From: Deinandra increscens subsp. villosa | Lineage: Eukaryota; Streptophyta; Magnoliopsida; Asterales; Asteraceae | Length of the DNA: 64,000 nucleotides | Assembly: GCA_039602395.1 (NCBI GenBank) | Contig: JBCNJP010000023.1 | Location: forward strand, 29,309,061 to 29,373,060 | Direction of reading: 5' to 3' | Shown here: positions 52,605-62,327 of the stretch, piece by piece | Numbering within the stretch: the first letter of the stretch is position 1 | Layout: every line of letters starts with the position of its first letter | The notes under the pieces: generated by a model | Told to the model about the DNA's origin: nothing | Databases searched by the model: none | Seen by the model: only the letters and a program-made list of their open reading frames with translations | Made by a program: the position numbers and the translations under genes

Positions 52605-53255
52605 TTTTATGAGCGGATCAACCACGGATCAAATTTGTGCATCCGGATCATCTGGTCCGGCGGACCAGTTGCGGATCACATTATCCTGCAGATCACTTGA
52701 TCCGGCGGATCAAATTCGTTGACTGCGGATCAGATTGGTCAACCGGATCATCTCCGGATCAGTTTGAAAATCTGGTCCGGCGGATCAGTTGATCCGGCGG
52801 ACGATCAGTTTATCGAACAGTCACTTTGAATTTTATGCACTTTTGAAGTGTTTGTTTTGGAATCAAAGAACAAGAGTTCATTCTAGAGTGAATTGCGACT
52901 CTCACAATGTGTTTTATACACATGAACATCGGTTAAAACCGGTTGAACAAGCATCAAGTCAATTTTTCTCAAAAACCGAGACTTAAATCTCAAATTTAAC
53001 CCTAATCAGACAACCATTGCAGACATTAAAACCATCAACCTGTGCGTAATCAGACAACCTACCTGTAGCAACAAAAAATTCGGGCAGAGCTTCGTTAACG
53101 ACTGAGAAATCAAGAAAATATGAATGCGAGTGGTTTCAAGGGTTTCTGTGTTGAATGTATGTGATCCGCGAGTTATGAGCTCTCGCGGATCAGAATTCTC
53201 TTTTATACCCAGTTTGATCCGCCGGCGGATCAGCTGGTCCGCCGGATCAGAAAAT
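52605..53255 (-). promoter_or_regulatory. CCGGATCA/GGTCCGCC array upstream of copia E ORF3
   Basis: Dense GGATCA, TGATCC, CCGGCGGACCAG words at 52612-52806 and again at 53160-53250. They occupy the same place as the TTTCGC array of D and match words in the E LTR. Confidence 0.7.
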
Positions 53256-53569
53256 GACCACATTGCCCCTTATCATCAAATTTCTCATTTTTCATCAAAA
53301 ACGTGCAATTTCTTCAATTTCAAACATGATAATCTGATTTAGCATCGATTGTGATACATTAAACAACAGATTGTCGATTCTGAAATTCAGTTGATCTAAA
53401 ATAAAGCAGAATGAAAATCTTTTTGATTTTTGACAAAATTATATCAAAACACACTCAAATCTTTTTGATTTTTCAAACTTATGCTAAAACACACCTAAAA
53501 TCTTTTTGATCTTTTCAGAAGAACAAAATAACAAAAATCAGACAATTAACTATCATAATTTATGTTTTT

Positions 53570-53600
53570 GTGAGAAAGATCGCAACATGAGATCATATCA
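53570..53600 (-). other. Conserved 3'-region block (element E)
   Basis: GTGAGAAAGATCGCAACATG then AGATCATAT, equivalent to the block in B, C and D. Confidence 0.6.
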
Positions 53601-53887
53601 GTGAGATGCACTTAACACACTTCAATTTCAACCTAATCAGCATGCAAATCAAGTTGTCCACGAATACAACACATAATGTTTATTTCAGCCAATTCAAATC
53701 AATTTTTACAGTTTTCTGATATGTATTAGGTATGTTTATCAAGTACATAAATCATGGCACCCACAGACTCAAGTAATTGATAATCTGATTTATTCTATTC
53801 TATTTTTTTATTTTTCACTGATTCATCACAGAATCTATTTACAGAGACAATCGGTTCATAGTGTTTCATGCAAAAAGAAAGCAGAAC

Positions 53888-53947
53888 CCTAAACAAACAA
53901 CAATCAGGTCGGCTGGTAGGCACGCAGAGAAAGTCCGATTGTTTAGG
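53888..53947 (-). other. Structured module E1
   Basis: Outer stem CCTAAACAA/TTGTTTAGG, conserved core. The apical GCT/GGC pairs on the plus strand with one G-U. Confidence 0.6.
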
Positions 53948-53978
53948 AAAATAAGAAATAGAAAATAAAGCAGAAAGC

Positions 53979-54040
53979 GTATAATCCAACAACAATCAGG
54001 TCGATCTTTCGATACGCAGAGAAAGTCCGATGGATTATAC
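53979..54040 (-). other. Structured module E2
   Basis: Outer stem GTATAATCCA/TGGATTATAC (ten perfect pairs), apical ATC/GAT, loop GAAA on the minus strand. Confidence 0.7.
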
Positions 54041-54066
54041 TAAACACCAAGAAAATAAAGCAGAAC

Positions 54067-54126
54067 GTCAAACGAACAACGATCAGGTCGATCTTTCGAT
54101 ACGCAGAGAAAGTCCGGTCGTTTGAC
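54067..54126 (-). other. Structured module E3
   Basis: Outer stem GTCAAACGA/TCGTTTGAC as in B3 and C3, but with apical ATC/GAT. Loop GAAA on the minus strand. Confidence 0.7.
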
Positions 54127-54605
54127 AAAATAAAGAAAATAAAACAAGTTTAAATCTTTGCAAAATAAAGCATGCATACACTAAAACCATCTCTTATTCT
54201 CTTTTTGAATTTTACATATAAGCTCAGCATTAAACAAAAACAAGAATCATGATTCGCCACAGATTTCAGACAGGCATTATCTTTATATCATACTAACATG
54301 TATCAGATATGAATGGCACATTCAATGAAACAAGCGAGTATCTACAGCCTTTCAATCTAGTCTATCCATGGTCAGTAACATTCACTCATGTACTATCATT
54401 TCTCACGAGGTTGGATCACATTTCTCAAATTTTTAATTTTCCAATTTTTTTTATGCTTTTGCATTTTTCAATTTTTTTATGCTTTTTCATTTTTGGAACA
54501 GAAAACAACACACTATTTTTGTATTTTTCATATTTCTCCCCCTAAAAAGCAGAAAACAATAACAGAAAAATAAAACGAAAAGCAAAAACGATCAACTGAA
54601 ACGAA

Positions 54606-57600
54606 TCATGTGACATTTAACTTAGTAATCCCATTGATTTTCAACAAAAATTGGAACCGAGTTTTAGCAAAAGCTTTTGTAAACAAATCAGCTCGCTGAA
54701 AATCCGTGTGAATTTTCTGCAAAATCAATTAGTTTCTTTTCAAAGCAATCACGGATAAAGTGATATCGAATCTCAATGTGCTTAGTTTTAGAATGCTGAA
54801 CCGGGTTTTTAGTGATCGATATGGCAGCCGAGTTATCAATAAAAATCGGAGTAGTAAGAATATTCAAACCATAGTCGCGTAACTGCTGTTGTATCCACAA
54901 AACTTGTGAACAGCAACTAGAAGCAGCCACATATTCCGCCTCTGCTGTAGACGTTGCAACCGAAGTTTGCTTTTTGCATTGCCACGACACCAGTCGTTCT
55001 CCCAAAAACTGACATCCTGCGGTTGTAGATTTGAAATTGATTTTACAGCCACCATAGTCGGAGTCAGAATATGCTGATAACTCGAACTTATTATCATTAG
55101 GATACCAGATCCCCAGATCCGGATTACCCTTCAAATAAGCAAAAATCCTCTTTACTGCCATCAAATGAGAAGCCTTTGGAGCTGCCTGATACCTAGCACA
55201 CAAGCACACAGCAAACATTATATCAGGACGAGATGCAGTTAAGTACATAAGCGAACCAATCATAGCCCTAAACAATGTGGGATCAATAGATTCACCAGTC
55301 TCATCTGGTGCTAAACCATGTGAAACCTGGATTCGTGTACTAGGAACCCGAACATCGCCAATCTTGAACCTTGCCAAAATATCAGACACATATTTGGTTT
55401 GGTGTAAGAATATGCCTTTGGCCGATTGATGAACTTGAAGACCCAAAAAGAACCCCCATCTCGCCCATAGAACTCATTTCAAACTTTGTTTGCATCACAC
55501 GTTCAAAGTCCTTGCATAACGCGTCATTTGTGCTTCCAAAAATGATATCGTCCACATAAACTTGGACAAGTAACAGATCCTTTCCAAACTTCTTCGAAAA
55601 CAGTGTACAATCCACCTTTCCTTGCCGAAAACCGTTTTCCAGCAGGTGCGTAGATAAAGTTTCATACCAAGCTCTCGGGGCTTGATGCAATCCATATAAC
55701 GCCTTGTCTAACTTGTACACTTTGTTTGGATAATCTGGATCATAAAAACCAGGCGGCTGCTTCACATACACTTCCTCACGAATCAACCCATTAAGAAATG
55801 CACTCTTGACATCCATTTGATACACTTTGAATCCATGATATGCCGCGAAAGCTAAAAAGATTCTGATAGCCTCGATCCATGCAACAGGAGCATAAACTTC
55901 ATTGAAATCAACACCTTCAATCTGTGAGAAACCCTGAACCACCAATCGAGCCTTGTTTCGAACAATTATGCCTCGATCATCTTTCTTACATTTAAATACC
56001 CATTTAGTACCACATGGTTCTTTGTAATTAGTGGGTAAATCCACGAGATGCCATACACCCAATTTCTGAAATTGCTGCAACTCTTCTTACATAGCCTCAA
56101 CCCAAGAAGCATCTTCCAACGCCTGATCAACATTGGTTGGTTCAACTTGAGACAGAAAAAATGAATGAAACACGTCATTCTGAACTCCTTAATCCCTGAT
56201 TTCAGCAATTAAAGCATCAACAGAATCTGCTATTTGATGACGTGTGCGAACTCCAGAACTCGGATCACCAATGATATTCTCTTGAGGATGAATGGTGTGA
56301 ATCCTCAGAGTAGTTGAATCAGCAACAGGAATATTATCTGCCAAATTATTAGGTAAACTTGCGTCTGCTTCATCTGTGCTTGAAAGATCATCTAACGGTA
56401 AAGAAACTGGTACCGAAGAACTTGTACTTGGTAACGGAATTGGATCATCAACAGGTGTTGACTCAGCTTCATGATACGAACTTTCATCATCATCGTCAGA
56501 CGAACTCATTGTTTCTAAACTAGAAACATCCTGACTAGACGAAGTAGTGACAGATGAATTAGGAAGCTTAGGAATCCATGACCCGGAACCAGGAGTAGAC
56601 AATGTATACATGATAGCAGCAGATAAGATTTCAGACTCATCTTCTTTATCAGAACTCTTTTGTGCAGCCGAGAACGAATCAACAAAAGAATTATAATCAA
56701 AAGCTCGAGAATCAACCGATTTAGGTTGTAGAAAGGTATGTCAATGACAATCCACATTCATATGATTCTCAATGGTCTTGGAAGATGTAAAATAAACTCT
56801 TTTCATTGGATGATGATATCCAACAAAAATGCCTTCAACAGCTTTAGCATCAAACTTTCCACCTTCCTTGAGAACCGTACATGAACACCCAAATGGTTCC
56901 AAGAAATTCAAATTTGGCTTTCGACCTCTGAGCAATTCATAACTTGTCTTGTTAAATCTTTTAACAATCAGAACACGATTGAGCACATAACATGCAGTAT
57001 GAACAGCTTCAGACCAAAACTTAATTGGTAAATGTGCATCCGCTAGCATCGTTCGAGCCGTTTCAATCAATGTTCGATTCTTTCGTTCAGCTACCCCATT
57101 TTGTTGTGGAGTATACGGCGCACTGAATTCATGATAACTTCCAAACGAACCACAAAAATCCTTCATTTTGGCATTGTTGAATTCAGAACCATTGTCAGTA
57201 CGAATGCGACAAACTTTATGCTTGTACAACGATTCAAACTTAGACAACATGTTCCGAATTGAATCTGGAGTATCAGCCTTGGACGCCAAAGAAGCCACCC
57301 ACGAAAATCTTGAGAAGTCATCCGTAATCACCAAGCAATAGTAACTACCCTCAATACTATGAACATTCATAGGACCAAACAAATCCATATGAAGCAGTTC
57401 CAAGGGAGTGACAATCGAATTCAAACGCTTAGAAGGATGAGACTTCTTTTTCTGTTTACCTTTCTTACATGAGACACACACATCATTTATAGAGAATCTA
57501 TTCTTGGAAACGCCTTCTACCAAAGAATGATTGACCAAGTAATTCATCTTTCGGTAATTGATGTGACCCATGCGTCTATGCCACAAAATTGATTCCTTTT

Positions 57601-58069
57601 CAGTAGCTTTTGAGATGAAACATGTAGCAGATACAGCAGATGAAGTCTGATTCATATTTAACACATATAAGTCCCGAAATCTGGGAGCTCGCATCACAAT
57701 CCAGTCTTCAGGAATTCGAATGCCAGGTTTCAGAATCAAGCATTCTGAACTTGTAAAAGCAGTCGTGTACTGCTTATCACAAATTTGAGATACGCTTAAC
57801 AAGTTGTGCTGCAGCTCTTGCACAAATTGGACTTTTTCAAAAGTAATCTTCTCGTTACCCAACTTTCCTTCACCGGTTATCTTCCCACCTTTATTGCCAG
57901 CAAAAGTAACATTTCCTCCTTGAATTGGTTTGACTTCAGACAGCAAGGAAATATTACCCGTCATGTGCCTGGATGCTCCACTATCGACGACCCAAAAGTT
58001 GTTAACAGCTGGCTTTCGAGCACCCTGCACATAGTAGCAAGCAGTTAGTGAGTATCTGGACCCAAGCAT
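54606..58069 (-). pseudogene. pol: Copia E Pol, three nonsense codons and two frameshifts
   Basis: Starts ATG 58069 in the -1 frame relative to gag, overlapping the gag end by 25 nt. Protease: VVDSGASRHMTG. Integrase: HRRMGHINYRKM, CVSCKKGKQ, D in HMDLFGP, D in RTDNGSEF, E in NGVAERKNR. RT: TKWVFKCKKDDRG, YQMDVKSAFLNG, YVDDI. RNase H: YSDSDYGGC, STAEAEYVAAS, DNSAAISITKNP. The frame is continuous from 58069 to ~55450 except for TGA at 56741, TAA at 56189 and TAA at 56087. A one-base frameshift at a G-run (~55452) and another at ~54722 precede the end at 54606. Otherwise catalytic motifs are intact, so decay is recent to moderate. Confidence 0.9.
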
Positions 58070-58904
58070 TCAGCTTTGGGTCGACCGGTATCTTCCGAAA
58101 AATCCTCAGTGGCTTTTGAAGTCATTTTAGGCAGCCACTTTTGCCTGACAGATGGAATGGATGAATCAGCAGTAGAATCTGAAGTAGAATTATTACCAAA
58201 AACTTTGTAAGATTTATTGAAAAAATTTCTCCTTTTAAAATGTTGTTTGGTAACAACCTTTTCATCATCCATCTTGGGCTTTGCATCAGATTTTGAATCT
58301 GAATTTGATTGCGTATAAGCTGAAGCTCTCTTTCTAGCTAAAACAGGACACCGACTACGAATATGTCCTATTTCAAAACAACAATAACACCTTCTGGGAT
58401 CAACAAAACCCTTAGAAACACCATCCTCAAATTTATGAGGAATGTTATCATGGTAATTTGATGGAACACCTTGTTTAGAAACATTGGTTTTAAACCTTCT
58501 CCCTTTGGAGTTTGGCAAAGGTTTAAACAAAGGCCCAATGTATCCATGTTCATTGTAAAACCCATAGTCATCAACACCACAACGATCAGCATATCCTTTA
58601 GGTTTAACCTTTGTGGCTTTGTTTTGTTCAAATTTACCAAAATCATCATAAAAATTGTAATCATCACAAAAACCAAACGCTTCATAATCAAAACTATTAG
58701 TTTCTGATGAATACTGACCATCAGAGTTATAAAAACTCTTTGGTGAGTAAGATGATTGTTTTGATTTAGTCTTAAACTTTTGATCATTTGATGACTTTGG
58801 TTTATCAGAAGGCCTTTGACCTTTGGAGGATGATCCTTGATCATTTGAACCAGACGGCACATCAGACAAAACAATGAACTGTTCGTCTTCAAGATCTGTC
58901 GGGT
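58045..58904 (-). pseudogene. gag: Copia E Gag, C-terminal part (truncated)
   Basis: About 280 codons in frame up to a TAA at 58045. It contains a CX2CX4HX4C knuckle (CYCCFEIGHIRSRC, ~58375) after a Tyr/Phe/Asp-rich segment, and ends FSEDTGRPKAECLGPDTH. The N-terminal capsid part is missing because of the junction at ~58904, so no start codon of its own should be assumed. It overlaps pol by 25 nt in a different frame. Confidence 0.85.
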
Positions 58905-59428
58905 AACATCCCTAGCTCCAGAGGTCACCACATTACCATGCATGACCCGTTGAACTCTACTCAGAGTTTCCACGACCTCAGAGGCGAGGCACCCAAAAGT
59001 GTCAAAGGCAAAAGGAACAACCACGTGTTGATTTTCAATGCATGCTTTCTCGTGCTTGTTCACTTTTCCCATCACAGCCTTAGAGGGGAGACCCCAGTGA
59101 GATCCAGGCATGCATGTTTCCCCCCTATCCACCCAAAGACCAAGATGTCTGTCGGTCTAAAAGTCGATCGCCCATTAGACGAGTCTGTCAGGAAGTTGAC
59201 CGGAGCTTCCTTCTTCACCGAAATCCCCGCGCGCTTGAATATGTCGAATAGAACATCCCTAACCAAATCGTGTCGATATTTAAACCCCGAGAGTTCTTTG
59301 CAATGGACAACATGTTCCCCAAACGAATCCAAACAAGCCTCACGACAAACAGGAAACCTCTTGCCTAACGGGAAAATGGGAATCATGAGGCGGTTTCCAA
59401 GAATGACACGATATTCCACCGGGGACAT
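58905..59428 (-). pseudogene. Fragment of an unidentified repeat ORF with zf-RVT-like cysteines
   Basis: Two consecutive minus-strand frames: 59428-59072 with CREACLDSFGEHVVHCKEL, FKYRHDLVRDVLFDIFKRAG and FRPTDILVFGWIGGKHACLD, then after a frameshift VNKHEKACIENQHVVVPFAF and VVETLSRVQRVMHGNVV up to the junction with copia E. The C-x2-C...H...C pattern resembles the zinc-binding tail of plant reverse transcriptase-related proteins, and I recall similar sequences in plant repeat proteins, but I cannot name the family. GC content is higher than in its neighbours. It seems to have been joined to E by illegitimate recombination. Confidence 0.5.
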
Positions 59429-60165
59429 GTACTTTAATTAGAAAAAAAAAATAACACTTGTCATCATCAAAAAAATTTGTATTAAGTCAAATTCTTAATA
59501 AATAATTATCCGAATACTAAATTTTCATATTAAGGTTTATTTTGTTTAAACTTTTAATAAGTAATTATTCAAATATAAATTTTTTATATTAAAGTTATTA
59601 ACACTCCATATACTAAAATTTTATATTAAGGTTTATTTTATTTAAACTTTTAATAAGTAATTATCCAAATATAAATTTTTTATATTAATATTTATTTTAT
59701 TTTTGATAATTTTTATATTAAGGTTTAGTTTGTTTTTAACTCACAAATATATCTTTTAATACATCTTTACATTTAAAATAATATATTTTATTCAAGATAA
59801 TATATTTTATAGCATATATATATATATATTATTTTATTAAATCGCATATATATATATATTATATATTTTGTTAAAAATAATATATTCTATTACATATACT
59901 TTAATATTTTAATATAATACTTATAATATTTTATTTAAAATAATATTTTTATATTATATATACAATATAAAGTATTTTATTTTATTTAATATTAAAACTT
60001 TTTTTTTACTTTGATTGAGTTTAATTCAAATTTACCAAGTATTTTAATATAGTAAACTAAATCCTCCTATTTTCCGGGACTAGATAACTAATTATTCCTA
60101 TAATTACAAAACTAACAATTTTTTATATAATTATGAAGATACATAAATGTCATATAAATTTTAAA
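59429..60165. other. Very AT-rich intergenic DNA
   Basis: No ORF. Degenerate tandem units (AAATTTTTTATATTAA, TTTAATAAGTAATTATCC) at 59500-59720, and (TA)n near 59815-59860. Confidence 0.5.
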
Positions 60166-62310
60166 TGTCACACCCCAACAGACGGCGGAAACGTCGGGGC
60201 ATGATTAGATTGCCCATAAGCTCGTGACAACTAACTTAGTGATAATAAATGATAAATAATGAACTTCATTGACAACATTGAAAAATAAAACAATACACCA
60301 GATATTGGTAACAAATACAATTTCTTTATTAAACTAGGTCGAAAAGCCCTATGTGATATCATCTTCAAAACATCAACACCTTAGCATGTAACATGTATAA
60401 AATAATGGGGGTTCAACTATAAATAGTTGGTGAGTAACCACAAGTTTGATACATAACATATATTTTAAAAAAACATGTGTTACGTGTCATATGATAGAAT
60501 AAGTGAAATATAACATGCTAGAAGATATTGACAACATAAAAGACTAGGCATAACCAAAATTACTAGTATAAAATGACAACATGGAAGACTAGGCGTAAAC
60601 AAACCTCAATGACATATGCTAGATTCCCTAACCCGCATGTTAGACTAAATGAAATAATGAAATAGGCTCCAAACACCCAACGCCGAACCGATCAAATTGA
60701 GTGGGTTGTCAATTGATAGATCTACCTTTGTTACCCCAGGCCTTACGTTAATGTTTATGCCAAATGAAAGACATGACAGAAATGACAACCATGACATACT
60801 TGACATCCAAATGAAAACATAAAAACCTTTGATAAACATGAAAGCCTTTGAAATTCACATATTGACAAATCATGCTAGAAGCCACATAACATATAATTCA
60901 CACATAGATCACATACGCATGGTAATTAATAAACTTGAAAGATAACACTTAAAAATATGATACATGTTACAACCCCAAAAATGAGAAAATGAGAAAAGGG
61001 GCAAGGATTACTCACATGGATTAGAAGTTAAGTCAAGTCCCTAAAGCGAAAAGTGAAAGTGAAAGGACTAGTCTCGAAGATTCATCCTAAAAGAATAAAA
61101 GGGGACGACATGAATATTGGAATATGGATTCTAAGCTCTTATGCATTTGAGGAATAGGTTTCAATGTTATAAATTGAAGTTTGAAAATGTTAACTTTTAA
61201 GAGTAACAATACCTTCAACGTTACTAGACATGCTTTGGCCTAATAGGTTATGACACTCTCATCACGGCGTCCCAGGTAAGCATCCAGGTCCGACTATGGG
61301 ATTTATATGAACAGTTATCCTTGACAGAGACATTGACTACTGGTGTTTTCACCCTTCCGGTTACTACATTTCATTCACGTCTCAAATACTATTACTAATT
61401 ATGTTCTAAGGCTTTTGAAATTCTAAAATGGTATTTATGTTCAAAACCTAAATTACATGTCAGAATGATTAAGAATTGGTTTAATTGTTGATTTATGAAA
61501 AACAAGCCTAAATCCCTAATTGTTCATGCATAAACACATTGAGTTTTGAATTAGAAGAATATAGATGCAATTGGACATAATAGGTTGGACTCATTGGGCC
61601 TAACGAGCCTCTACAAGGTTACACCAAGCCTAAAGGCGGCCTAAGCAAGACAACACGTCCTAATGACGTGCCTTTGCAAAGCTAGGCCGTCCAAAGGACA
61701 AGCCTTAGCAAGGCTACCTAAATGAGCCTAAAGTACCTAACTAGGAACCTAAATTAAACTAATTAAACTAAGAAAGTGATAGACGAATAACGAAAAGAAG
61801 AAAGGAACGAAAGAAAGAAAGAAAGAAAAAGAAGAATTACCTCAAAGAAGCTTTTCAAACGAGATGAGCTCGAAGGGCAGCACCTCCTCGCCGAGAGCAT
61901 AAAAAAACTACTACACACGACACCCAAAGGGATATTGTATTTATGGAACCGCCAAAATTTGGTTATTCCACTTGTTTATACTCAAACTAGGAGTTGCAAA
62001 CTATAAAAGACCAAGAAAAGTAATTTATAAGTGTGAAATGCAACAAAAATTGTATTATGGGCGATGTGGGATGGGTTTAGAAGGGGAAAACGCGTCTTTG
62101 AAATCAACAACTAACACCAAACTTGTTTTCGCGATTCCCACTTCGTTATAACTCAGTTTTGCGCGCGGTTTTCGCCCATGTTCACCGTTTTGAGAGTACT
62201 ATCATATGGAAGAGAGTAATATACCATTTATGGTGTTGAGAATTGGGTTTAAATCTTGGATCTTGATGTGGGTTGAGTTTCCAGGATTTTTGAAACATAC
62301 GGATGTTACA
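60166..62310 (-). repeat. Gypsy G2 3' LTR (chromovirus type)
   Basis: 2145 bp. The minus strand starts TGTAACATCCG and ends GGGGTGTGACA, with GACGTTTCCGCCG just inside, which is typical of plant chromovirus (Tekay-like) LTRs. It is bordered on the right by a PPT. The other LTR is outside the window. An A/G purine patch (61795-61830) and a CCTAA/GCCTAA-rich stretch (61610-61760) lie inside. No gene; the 64-codon frame at 60645 is spurious. Confidence 0.8.
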
Positions 62311-62327
62311 CTCTCCCCTACTTTAGG
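62311..62327 (-). other. Gypsy G2 polypurine tract
   Basis: The minus strand reads CTAAAGTAGGGGAGAG directly before the LTR. Confidence 0.85.

Larger units (their letters stand above)
48941..58904 (-). mobile_element. Copia (Sirevirus-like) element E, 5'-truncated
   Basis: Minus-strand element with 3' LTR (~48941-49303), PPT, third ORF (two overlapping frames), a CCGGATCA-rich spacer, structured modules, pol and the C-terminal half of gag. It stops at about 58904 inside gag, where an unrelated repeat ORF begins; the 5' LTR and leader are missing. It has the same architecture as D but only distant protein similarity, so it is a separate family. Confidence 0.9.

Noticed and set aside
53888..54126. 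Modules as hammerhead or twister ribozymes, as in retrozymes
   Set aside because: The hammerhead core (CUGANGA...GAAA) is absent on either strand, and I could not fit twister conserved positions. A different or unknown RNA remains possible.
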